From assembly GCA_958510875.1 (NCBI GenBank), contig OY294069.1, forward strand, positions 3,224,001-3,288,000: a stretch of DNA of 64,000 nt, in the 5' to 3' direction. The notes under the pieces were generated by a model. It had not been told where the DNA came from. It saw nothing but the letters and a program-made list of their open reading frames with translations, and made no database searches. The DNA comes from Endomychus coccineus (taxonomy: Eukaryota; Arthropoda; Insecta; Coleoptera; Endomychidae). Positions within the stretch are counted from its first letter, which is position 1, and the number at the start of each line of letters is the position of its first letter. Below are positions 1 through 12,100 of the stretch, piece by piece. Made by a program: the position numbers and the translations under genes.

Positions 1-784
1 TCGTTCCTCAATAATGATTAATGAAACGAATAATATACTTTGGCGTTGCAAACCATGAACTAGGATTGTTAAAGAACCGATGTACACAAGCTACCAAACC
101 GGGCAAGACATGAAGCAAGAAAGAATAATAATAATTGAAAACCTACTGAATGCGGATGAGTTAGAAGTGAGTTGCGTCTTTCTGGTGGTTCATAGATTTT
201 ATTATTTTAATGTTCTATTAATTTTATTTATGTTCATACTTTTGCTAGTTTTGGATAGTCATGTTAGGTTATTTATATTGTTTTTACATTAATACCTGGT
301 TGGGACTGCTTCGCGCTCCGACGACTTCAGAGCAATCGCACCAGAAAAACAAAATCAGTTAACCGAAGCTACTCCTCCCCGCTGGTCGGTGCTCTAAGTT
401 GTCTTATTGAACCCAGAATGACTTCTACATCCGGTCTATCGAGATATGCGCCGAGTTGGTACAGACCGGAATGATCTTCAAGTTCGAACGCAGCGAAGAC
501 CGAATTCTGCCCAAAATACCGACGAGCAGAACCACTTAAACGACCTTGTGGCCTGGGTATAGTATCCATTTTTCCTCCTCTTTCAAGACTGTGTTCTTCT
601 CTGCCGGAGCAGAGAATTCGATTTTAATATTTTTTGATAAAGATATAAAAACAATATCGAAACGTCAAAAAGAGAAATCTTATTTTATTTTTAGTCATAT
701 CAAAGAACCAAAATACCAAGAACTAAATAGTAACACGGAAACTTTACTTAGTTTCAACACAAAATTACTATTTTTTTAATCTTC

Positions 785-1130
785 GGTGTTGAAATTATAG
801 TAAAGTTTTCATGTTGTTATTAAAAATGGTAAAAAATAAAGGTATTGTTGTTTCATTTAATCATGAACATATTAATACAGGTCACACAATTTCTCAAGGA
901 ACTTCATCACTCTTGAAATATAGTAATGAAAAATATCTAGGTAATCGAGAAGGGATGGAAATGTATAAGCGAAAAAAACAATTCAATGAATTCAGATCGA
1001 TCTCCAGCAGAGGGATATCCCTTATATACACTACTAATTTCAAATAGTATTTAAACAGGCACATTTTGATTTCTAACTAAGTTTACTCTGATCATGGCTA
1101 CTTGGTAGCTGAAAAATTCTCAGTTCCACT
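785..1130 (+). mobile_element. Penelope-like element fragment (C-terminal coding and 3' UTR)
   Basis: A degraded frame contains LGNREGMEMYKRKK, FNEFRSISS and LIYT. This is the C-terminal tail after the GIY-YIG nuclease seen in other copies here (55610-56040). The 3' end has the ACTCTGATCATGGCTACTTGG signature shared with 22370, 46850 and 56920. Its left end overlaps a short repeat also at 40230, 40826 and 53395. Confidence 0.6.
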
Positions 1131-4100
1131 TTTATAGTTCAATAACAAAATACATACAGTTTTCATTATATAAAAACGAATAACAAAGAACATGTTTAAT
1201 ATTCTTTTTTCCTCAGTAGACTGTCTTATATGAATGTGGTCACAGTCACGTATACACTCCTCTACGCTAGGTTGTTTCAACGCTCGCTTGGCGCTGGTAT
1301 AAGAGAAGGAGGAGCCTATTGGTGGTCTCGACCAAACAGAGCTGTTACGAATCCACGTATCGATTCTCGCGTAACGCTTCCCATTAATTAGATCCTCCGT
1401 AAAAACATATTAAAACGGTATGTATTACCGTTTTCGATATCCCAGTGAGAGACATGCTTATCTTGAACACACTGTATATCCGACTACGACGTAATAAATA
1501 ATTTCAATGCTGATGCTGATGGAAATATTCAATACCGCGAATAATGTATTTGTTTTATGATTACACTACAGACAGCAAGTATACCACATAATATCACAGA
1601 TATATGCTAACAAACATATATGTAGTAACATAATTCAAGGATATATAAACAGAAATATCATATTTTCAAAATATCAGAAATATTATTATCATATCAACCA
1701 TGTCTCGTGGATCAGCATTGTCCAGAAAGTTTGGAAGAACTAATTTTTAGGCTAACATTAAGTAAGAAATGAATTATTTTTCATAATATCAGTAACAATT
1801 AACAATAATCAGTGAAAAGTATACTTTATTATGCTGTATACTTTGCAGCTATGTTAAATCGTAAAACATCCCTCTCTCTGAATTAGTTCTATAAGTGAGA
1901 ATTATCAAATTCTGTTGTGTTCACAGCTGTACAATTGAATTGATCAAGGATCTAGTGATCTAATTTTGGCTATTCAAATCAGTTTTTGATAAATTTATCA
2001 CCTATACAGCTAACCAGTTACACAAATCTAGACTAGTGACAACACTTTTGAATATCTACATTATATCTGTTTCTTTTGATAACGGGCAAATTAATAGTAA
2101 GTATAATAGATTACATAGATCTAGAGAAGAAACATTCTGGATGAAAGTGCATATCACTTGCTTTTATTTAGGGCGAATAGAGGTAGTTAGGTAATGTTGC
2201 CTTTAATCCAATGTTAGGTACTTCACGTTCGTTTCGTTCTACCTAACCTAAGATTATGTCTAATCCTTTCGTATTGAATATATGTTATAACCACTTGACC
2301 AAGGGGAAGACCATTTCACAGTGTTGAAGAAACTATAAATTGGAGCATCCTCTTCGAGAATCAGTAGCGGTTCGGTAATTGGAAGTTTAGCATATCAAAA
2401 AACGACTTGTCTGTGGCTTTATGTTTATGGGTCTGATTTCTTATTACTATAATGTGTTCTACATAGACAGAGAAGAGAAGCACTTGCATTCAAGATGGAG
2501 AAACACTTTGTTCTGACGTGTTGTGACAAGATGTGATGCTACACAAGTTCACATAAATAGGCTCTTGTATTTAATCATCACGGCGTTGACAATTCGTATC
2601 TATAGTTTTAATAAAAAAAACACTGTTAATGAATTATCACAAACATCGTTTTTATTCTTTTTCTTCCGCGAATAAGAAAATAGTTTCGAAATCGTATTTT
2701 GGATTTTACCAACCAATGATAATATTTAATTATCATTGATGATTGTGGATTATTAAAAAAAATAAATATAGCAAGTTGAATATTTAAATATTGCCGATTG
2801 AGAATTATTAATAAACGTTATTATAAAACCGAGAATCGTTCAATAATTGAAAATCTTCAATTCTAAAAGCTGCTAACCACATTTTAATTATTTTTGAAAT
2901 TAGGGTATTAGGTTATAACGAATTTCAGAAAAAAATCAATAATTTGTGTTATAATTGAAATTTTTTTTAAGGATTTTATCAACATAGATTAAAATTATTC
3001 AAAGTGTGAAATTTCGTTACATTAATTCGTTAATGATGTTTGAATTTCCTGGTTTAAAATACTTTGAAACATGAAGCTCAAATGGCTTTGGTGTATCTTG
3101 AAATTGAATATTCAATTTTCAAACAGTCTATTTTTTCTGATTTATTGAAATTTACACAAATATTAATTCCAGTATAGGTAATAAATTTTATTTAATTTCA
3201 ATGATTCCATATACAATTTTCATTATAGGTATTTATTAAATTATATTTAAGTAAATCGAAAATATAATATTTTGTGTAATTCAAACATACTTGTGTTTAT
3301 TTTGCACTCGTTTTAATAAGTTTGACCATCAGGTTGAATTGATGACCGACACGAATTTCTAGTTGCACATTTTGATTCAATTTAATTTCTTTTCAATAAA
3401 TAGGACGGATTGATGCGTGATTGAAAAAAAAATCAGGAGTTGCATTTCGATTTGACCAATCATATTTTATCCAAGCGGGCGGTATGCCAATGGACACTTG
3501 CAAAAAGTTGTAGAATCCAGCTCATGTTTCTCTATACGCAAGGTTGTCAACTTGTACTCGATTTCTTAAAAATTGCTAAAATAGTAAAGTTGAATAAAAT
3601 ATTTTTTACAGTTCAAAAAGGGTCTCTTCTAACTCCTACGTGCTATGGTACGTATAGCAGTATATGTCCTACTATATAATATATAATAATATTCTTTAAT
3701 CATTGAGTACAAGGTGTGAAGCATAAAAGACATGTGATCATTAGGTGGAATACAACTATGATTTAACTCGTTAGATCTGTGGATAAACATTGAATCCAAA
3801 GAAATCATTCAAAAGCAGTTAATATAATTTGAATAGATTTCAGACCTTACAGTTTATAATTTTCAATGACTTGCCTTTGTTGAGGAAATAGTTTATCCCG
3901 TTATTATTTCAAGTTTAATGTGCACTTTCAAACAGATTAAGATTGTCATATCGCCGCACAATAAAATACGGCTGATCTTCTACTTAATTAGGAATAAATC
4001 TAAGCAGGATTTATGCTATTTTCGGCATCCAACTCTGAATGAAATGAGAGCATGGCTATTAGTTATTCAGTAACCATTATTCACCATAATTTAACGAGAT

Positions 4101-4774
4101 TGAAATGTAACATGTGGACGTCCAAATGAGGAATGGTAGATCATTTCTTGAAGGTGAACGTGAGCATATTAACCATCTCATCAACGTTGTTAGCGGAATG
4201 GTTATTTTTAAGGCAGGGAGGGATAAGAGGCTAATGTTGAAAGCACGTTGTGAAAACTGTCAAATTATGAACGGGGCTAGATAGTCTTCTCGACAACTAC
4301 ACTACCAGATTATGATTTCCAATTTTTTCTGATCTGTGTACTTGATGTTTCAATTAGAAAAAGCCTTTGTCTTGGTACGTAAGGTAGTGCTTGCCACCAA
4401 AAGAAATGATGTTAGTCACAGAGACTCTCGATTGGGTTTTCGGCATCGTGGCAATGCGAAAGGCATACGACCATCGGTATATTCATGTCGATGTCGTCTG
4501 CGCCTTCTCCATAACCTATACATCATTGTAAATAATAGTGTTGTTTCATGGAATGTAACGAAAATCATCTCTCGGGGGTTTTATGGATCCCTAACCACGA
4601 CTCTGTAGTCATAATCAATCGACGATTCATCTGGTAAACATATCTGTGATGTTGGCAGCAAAGAATTAATAAAATACCGTTTTAACTTTAATGAAACTTG
4701 ATTGAGTTTTTAATTTACAAAAAAACAATACAAATAAGTTAAATCAATTACAGAGAAGACTTGGAAATGATCTA

Positions 4775-5160
4775 GGTAATCAGGGTATTCTGACCACCAG
4801 GTGACTATTGAGGGTCATGGTCATGATCGAAAACCTCAAGAGAACCTTCCTGACAAGTTTCACTCTAATGCGGAAGATATGTTGATGAATCCCATGGAGA
4901 CAACTCGAGTACCAAGATGCCCTGGCTCCCAGGTTCATCGTAGCTCGAATCTGGCACGGGCATCGTGATCAGCGACCCCAAAAACCCCCCGAGTAAGACA
5001 TTCTGGGCTATTTCGGTCATATCGAGGCTTTTTTTTCACATTGAATTTCAGCTTCTGGAAGTGCATTTAAAGAGATGCATTTTCCTCTATAGAAATGCAA
5101 AGATGCACGTCATACAAAAACAAACTGGCAAAATTTTTTTAAAATGACTTCCTGAATCGA
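4775..5160 (+). repeat. Interspersed repeat E, copy 1
   Basis: About 385 bp closely similar to 10495-10885 and, in part, to the split copy at 9765-10480. Shared blocks include CTGACCACCAGGTGACTATT, TGATCAGCGACCCCAAAAA and AGAAATGC. No coding content is seen; it may be a SINE or LINE 3' tail. Confidence 0.75.
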
Positions 5161-5846
5161 TTAACAAAAAAGGTCATAATCGGTTTATCCGAAGATTATC
5201 AATTCCGCAATATTTCAGATTTACTGCAAATAGAAATTTAGTAAGAGAGATGATTATTTCAAGTTTCTCGATATTATGATATTTTATTTTTCTGATGAAT
5301 CAATCATGTCAATGCCCGATTCGCTCATTCAGAGTTGAGTGGAACAAAAAACATCATAGTCACATTTCACAACCATAATTGTTGATTATTTTAAAATCAT
5401 CGAAGCTCCAGGTTCAAGTCGTTTTGTTTTGATTTTTCGCATATCTATTCAATATACGATAATTTCGAAAATATTTAATAATTGACTTTTTGCACACTAA
5501 TTTAAATTACGCCTATTGAAAACATTTAAGTAGTAGAAAAGTTATAGTTAAGAAGATAGTAGAAATCAAACATTACAATGCGCAAACAATTCTTAAATGT
5601 TATATCCAAAAAGTATTTACGGACGATTTTCGATTGAACCATCTACACAGAACCGTTTGAACATTTAACTTAAAATTTGAACACAAAGTTATCTATACAA
5701 TGCACCCATGATATTTAATGTCATGATGAAATAGCAAATTTATGATGATTATCCCCTATGTTAATAATTATTTGTAGCGTCATTTATCTGTTGAAAACAA
5801 TTCTTTAAGTTGAAAAATCTTGGATTCCACGTCATATAGCACGACT

Positions 5847-6130
5847 TAATGCCGACGATCTTCAGGGCAGGTTTGAGGCTTGAACTGAAACTGATTCTAC
5901 TGGTTTCTGTAGCTGTATCTATTTTAAGAAAAAAATTTCACGCTACACAGTTAACTATCGTTATTCCGGTGGTTAACTCCGTTCTGGCACCTGATCCTGC
6001 CGTTGTGTGATTATGTGCGAAGTGGAAATTTCGAAGATCGGTTTTCAAATATTGGGAAGTCACGGTTCAGATTATTTGGATGTTTTAGGATTTCTATAGC
6101 GTCAAGGATTTTTCGCTTATACAAACGCCT
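5847..6130 (-). mobile_element. Penelope-like element 3' fragment
   Basis: Strongly similar to 41610-41920, the 3' part of the Penelope-like element at 41.5-43.0 kb. Relative to that copy it lacks the block around GTTTCGCCAACCATTACAGG. It covers the C-terminus and 3' terminal region only. Confidence 0.75.
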
Positions 6131-7604
6131 GACAATACAGGATTCGTCCTGTGACAGCTATTGTACATTGAACCTTTCTTCACCAATATACAGTAGTGCC
6201 AAGGGGTATTCATTCAGGCCCACCATTTCGCTCTTCTCTCTAAAATTTGGACCAAGCCAAAGGGAAATAGAATGAATCCAGAAATTTTCAATCCGCAAAT
6301 CCATAGAGATCAATTTTGTACCGCGCATTTTAAATGCGGATTTGAGATAATTTAGAATAAATTGATGATCGGATCCTCCTCAGTTATGGGCCAAAACAGC
6401 TTTAGGAATTTTCTACGTACTGTCAAAATGTGATTGAGGAAAGGTGAAATTGGATCCGTTACATCTGAGCATTTCCAGCCGAACCTCACAAGTTGAGCAA
6501 ATCTGATATACTCGTCACAACGTTGCCGGAAAACCCAGGTTGGGTTCGTGGATCTGCAAAAACTTGTTCCATTGTTTTAACAGATTGAGTGAAAGCATTA
6601 ATCGAAATAAAAGGATTCTACAAAAATTGATAATTAATGAATTAGAAAGATCGATTGACTATTGCTTATACGACGATAAATACTTTTGGATTGCGTTAAT
6701 AGTAACGATTCGTAGGTTAAAGGAGCCAGCATAAGAGATATCGAACGCTTACATTATTGAGAAACACTCTTTCTGTTACTTCATTAAGACGATCCATTCA
6801 CATCACCATGGATCTTTCCAAACATCACATCTCATAGAACTGCTGACATGTGTTGATATTTATCTAAAGTGGACATTTAAAAAAATATGTTCCAATTCAG
6901 CCTCGTCTCCTGATAGCAATATAATATTCAGAAATTTAATTGGTTGGAATTTTTGATTACAACGATCTTAAATTCGAGACTTTTCTTATTCCAAATTCTC
7001 GACTAGTAGGTTATCTAGCACTTTACAGGGCAAGGAATCAATCAGTGGATATTGTACATTGCTTGCATTTCTTATTGGAACGTCTACTCGCAGATAGATG
7101 GCGTTAGACATGTTGGTATCTGAAGCATTCTGTTAGCGAGTAATTTAAAATTTACACAAAATTATCGTTCAATAACATTACAAACTCACTATTCCAACTG
7201 ATGAGCTCGAGAAATCAAACAATTACCCGGGACTATTAATTATAATGTTACTGACATAGAGAAACATTATCATTGTTTTGTATCTAAAGAAAGATATTTA
7301 TTGATAATATCTTTGATTATTTCAATTTGAAGAGAAAACACACATCCTGATAATTTACGTTTCTTCGTTATGCTTCAAAATACGAATGGCGCTTGAACTT
7401 GAACATGTCATCGGAAAACGTTTTTTGGAAACTTACCAAAAACACTTTTCCATCACTGATTTAAAACACTTCTACAATAAACACATACTCAGTATGCATA
7501 TTACTCGTAACATACACTATAGAGCAGTCAATGCTCACAGTTTGGAAATCCTTTTATGATAAGATCATCTAGTCCAGATCGATCAGTAACGTCACATACT
7601 TATA

Positions 7605-7651
7605 GTTCCAGACAGCAGTTTCGCTTTTCTCATAGAGCTTATCAGTGGCAA
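7605..7651 (-). ncRNA. Relic hammerhead-ribozyme motif
   Basis: On the minus strand: CTGATAAG, a stem-loop GCTCT/AAAGC with loop ATGAGA, GAAAC, a minimal stem III, then TGTC/TGGAAC. Stem I pairs CCA with TGG. The core G of CUGAUGA is A, so it is probably inactive. The same block recurs at 21.75 and 24.47 kb. Short stem-III hammerheads are known in Penelope-like elements. Confidence 0.5.
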
Positions 7652-8982
7652 GAGCAAGTTTGCAACGCTCTCTGTTGAAAAGACTAAAAGTATCACACGC
7701 ATCCAAACCAAACGACGTAAAAGTTGCAGGAAATTTACCTACAATAATAGATCAATAATCTACAGCAATGGATTTTTTAACAGCGTAAGAAGAACTAGGT
7801 GAGATTGCAATACACAGAAATTCCAACAAGCGTTAGGTAATGAACTGGAAACTGGTGAAATAGTGGAACATTTGCCAAGGAAATCAGCAGTAAAGTTAAC
7901 AAATTCCATCAATGCATCATATAATAATAGTAAAAGTGATTATGATTCCCAAACCTGGAAAAGCACTGTTTGCAGGGGTATCAAAGCTGTATGTGAATAT
8001 GTAGTTGGAACGACTTCTTCATTGAGGAAAAAAACACAATATGGACACACCAGTTTGTATCAGAAGAAAGCAAGCAATTATGAATCAGGTTCATCGAGTC
8101 ATGAGCCACACAGAAAAAGCACTCGAGGAGATAATGATATGTTCAGCAGTAACTAGAACCACTTTAAGAACCACTACACTGTCTCTTACTAAAATCATAC
8201 ATGAGTGGAGGTCAAGATCAAGTGAGAGAAGCAATACTATATCACAGGGGAAACTTTAGGGTTGACGACACGGGAGTATCTGCAGTTAGTAGAACTGAAC
8301 AAGAAGCAGAAGATAATGTCCAAGAATCTTTGTATAGAAGGCATGAACCAAACGCTGGAGCATCATTCTCAATGAAAGAAAATCAGTCCTATCAATAACG
8401 AACATAGTTCTTGGTATAAACCTGTATTTTAAGCTCAAATTGAACAAACAAAGAAAAGAGGAAAAAAACCAATACAGAAAACTGTTCACACAATGATTAA
8501 TATTGTCGTTTCTATTAATATTTTCTCAATAAGAGTTTTTGTTTAATCTATTTTCCATAACTCTGGTAGAACACTGGAAATGTGAATGCAATCTCGCAGC
8601 GGATTATTATCTCTTGTGCTGGCATTTCTTAGAGATAGATTCATTCGATAGATCGAATAAGGGCAGAGGAATTTAAATCTACTTTTACAAAATACAGTCC
8701 AGTTTGAAACAGTTAAATCGGAAAAGAAATCACTAAAATTGTATCGTAAACACTTGAAACTCACTAAAAGTTCTATGATATAAACATATTGATTATTGAT
8801 TGCTTGACCAACTGAAGTCGGTTATCACTAATTCTATATCACCGTCCATTAAAGCCCAATCCAAGATCGGCTTCGATTTGTACCACGGTAGGCATCTTTC
8901 TTACGAGGCTGTTTGCCATTATAGTTTACAGTCTTTTAAAGGCCATAGCGTGGTGGTAGGAAAACAGGTGGCTAACCATTCT

Positions 8983-9114
8983 TCAGGTATTTTCTTTTTT
9001 AGCTTTTTCTCTATCGTCTGTGTCTAGACTAAGGCACTCTTCGAAAAATTCTTGCATTGAGCGGTAAACATGCTCTAATACGCCCCTGAGCTCGTGTCCC
9101 TCATCTGCATAGCT
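8983..9114 (-). CDS. DPP10: DPP10-like exon 15: C-terminus and stop
   Basis: 44 codons including TGA: SYADEGHELRGVLEHVYRS, FFEECLSLDTDDREK and a lysine-rich end. DEGHE keeps the His of the former triad. The Cys in EECL matches the last family cysteine. The 3' UTR continues to the left; I found no convincing poly(A) signal. Confidence 0.94.
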   Translation of the reverse strand, partial: SYADEGHELRGVLEHVYRSMQEFFEECLSLDTDDREKAKKENT

Positions 9115-12100
9115 CTGAAAAACAAATTCAATCAAAATAATCCCAAACTCATCTGTGATAAATCTACAACATAATGTTGTTGATGGGATAAAACGCAAGC
9201 AACAATCTTTCAATCGGAAGAATTATCATCAGATTAAATGGAACGAAAAACATTTTTACATACATTAAATATACATACAATGAAATAATTCCTTTAAGGC
9301 AACCCTATTTCGACGATGCAAATGTAGTCGAATCTACGGATCAAAGGTTGTGATGTTTGGACGTTTCTAAATTATTAATTACTTAATTAATGGTTAGTTA
9401 TTATTTCCGGGAACGAGTTTGAGATATTGAATCTTAGAAAGAGAGAACCTCCGACCTCTACAATTAAATAGCTCAATCTAAGTATGTCAATGCGGTAGCG
9501 GGTCATAGGAGAAACAGAATACGTTACGCGGCGTTCACGGAGAGGGTGAATGTGAATGTTGAGATCACAATCATGTGTATGAACGTTGGCAAGTAAGATC
9601 GATAAAAATCAGTTTTGTTATTTTGTGGTAATTCTCTATCTTGAAAGTTTGTATAGTTGCTAGATATACTATATTCACTAGATATTCACTAGACGATTTA
9701 AACTTTCAAATTTTCGTTTATCGAACTGATCCTTGTCACGTATCAAGATCTATTTTTCTTATATGCTGTTGCAACCGGCAACCTCTAAAAAACCTCCCTC
9801 ACAGGTTTCATCCCATCAGAAGAGATAACTTCATAAATTCCCTGGAGACGACGACGTTCATCATTCATCGTTCATCGTTTGAGGGGAGGGTGCTTAGCTC
9901 CCAAATGCACTTAGGTCACTTAATTGGGACCATTGTACACCCCGTGGTGTGGTCAGAAGCCTTTTCTATTCTAGCAGGTTTGTGACCCGCCAGAAACTCA
10001 GAATATTGCCAGTGCTGGCTTCCATTAGTTCTTCTGGGAGCAGTTTTGATTCTCCGAAGTGTCGGTGCCTGAGAGATGCTAATCCTGGGCATTCCAACAT
10101 GATGCATTTCCTACATATTGAGTCATCTGTGACGCCCATAGTGAGAAGGTGTTTGTTAAGACGACAGTGACCGGGATTCCAGTCATCTCTCTGTTGTCCC
10201 TTCTGTTCAGAGAAAAGACTTTCTTTGAGAGCTTAGGCACAGGCTCTTTGATGAAGAGCTTGGCCTGCCTCATGCGTGGTGATTCTCGCCACAGTTCAGA
10301 CCACTCTTCATTCATTTGGCCCAGGAGAGCGAGCCCTTCCACGCAATTTGATGAAGCGACCATTGCTTCCGGTCTGCAGACGACATCAGTACCAGGATGC
10401 TCTGAGCCCCAGGTGCGTCGTAGTTTGAATCTGGCACCGGAATCGACTAAAAAAAAAACCGAAAAACGTTTCTGAGCATATAGAAGAACAGTCCCCGCAG
10501 ATGACCTAGATAATCAGAGTATCCTGACCACCAGGTGACTATTTAGGGTCATGGTCATGACCGGCAACCTCAAAAGAACCTCCCTAACAAGTTTCACTCT
10601 TTTTCACGAATTTCCTGGAGACGGCATGGATACCAGGATGCCCTGGCTCCCACATGTGCGTCGCTGCTCCAATCCGAGTTCAGAATCGTGATCAGCGACC
10701 CCAAAAAACCCCCGAATAAGGAATTCTGGCATATCTCGGCTATATTTGTTTACTTTTTTCACATTGAATTTTAGCTCCTGAAAGTGCATCCAAAAAGATG
10801 CATTTTCCTCTGTAGAAATGCTACAGTGCATGTGAACAAAATGGGTAACATTTCTTCAAAATGACTTCCAGAATCTATTAAAAAAATCGTCAAAATCGAT
10901 TCTGTCCCTTTTGTATTTTCCACTTTGGGATTTTTTTGGGTTTATTTCCTTGACTACTTGGAGCCTTCAGGAACCCCTACACAAAATGTCATAAAAATCC
11001 ATTTACCGATAAAATTGATGGTGGAAATGTTTAATTGACTGGAGTAACATATTTAAATGTCTCACATGATGATGATGATTAAATGAGTTCTTATTAGACA
11101 TGAAATTAAATTATATTCATGAGCACTACGACATATTCCCCTGAGTGCTTGCGATGAATTCAAATTAGCAAAGACGTTATGTAGTTATGTGAAAAGTTTC
11201 CCGAGTGTCTCTATTTGTAGCTGAAATATCTCCAAACTGTACATAATCCGAGCGACTAACAGCTACCAGCTTTAAATAAACATAAGGCTGCAGACTTCAT
11301 ACTCTTTCCCAAGAGGAAATACGTTGGAAGAAACGAAAACAGTTCGTGACATGACTTAATACGGTCTGGGGATGAAGTAAGCGAGTTCATGTCGATTAAC
11401 TTTCTAATATCTAACGCATGATTCGAATCGGTCACCCACCTGATATCTGAACAAAATCCCAGCATCCGTGAGGGCACGTGCTAAGGATATCCCATGTTGA
11501 TAGGGCGTCGAAAGGTCCGCTAAGCCGTGTATGAGGAAAAAGGATTTCTTAGGAATATTGCGAGCCCTCTGCGTGGCATCCGATTCTACGTAACCTTTGT
11601 AATTTTCCGCTGGAAGACCCAGAATCTTCTCCGTGAACGCGGAATCTGAAAGGAAGCGGGCAATTTTATGTGAACGAACAATTCTATGTGTATTCAGAAA
11701 GTACGTCATCGATTGCCGGCTATGATAAAGCAATAATAAAGATGCGACGTGAGAATATGCTCTGCAATATTTCGAGATAACAAGTTTAGCAGACCTGTTT
11801 CTATTTTTTGTTCTCAACTGGTAGAACAGAGAGAATATTGAGACATATTGCCACATAAATTCTTAGAATAATCATCTTGAAAGATCTTAAAAGCGAAGGA
11901 CACAACATATACTCCATCGTCTCTGTAATAGTGCATTACGTATCAAGTTACCATACTAGTCAAGTGAAATCACTTTTCTGACGGACGAGGAGCGTATACC
12001 ATTTTTTTGTATTTTGTAAATTATCACTTATTTCGCATTTCATGTTGAAATCTGTTCATTATAATAGTTACTGCGAGAATCTGAAAAAAGTAGGTGTCTG

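Larger units (their letters stand above)
1..8982. other. 3' UTR and downstream flank
   Basis: No host exon is recognised. The 3' UTR probably covers a few hundred bases below 8983. The rest is AT-rich, with Penelope scraps at about 785-1130 and 5847-6130, a repeat at about 4775-5160 and a hammerhead-like relic at about 7600-7651. ORFs at 3440, 4336 and 7863-8400 (+) have no recognisable family. Confidence 0.6.
9115..11439. other. Intron 14, mostly repeats
   Basis: Holds repeat C (9474-9690), a split repeat E copy with an R1-like LINE nested in it (9765-10480), and repeat E copy 3 (10495-10885). No host coding sequence is seen. Confidence 0.7.

Noticed and set aside
2205..2260. CCTAACCTAA and TTAGGTA near each other, reminiscent of the insect telomere repeat TTAGG
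   Set aside because: Only two units occur and no array follows, so it is not telomeric.
7863..8398. Overlapping plus-strand ORFs of 65-97 codons downstream of the gene
   Set aside because: Low-complexity, Ser/Lys-rich composition with no recognisable domain; not called as a gene.
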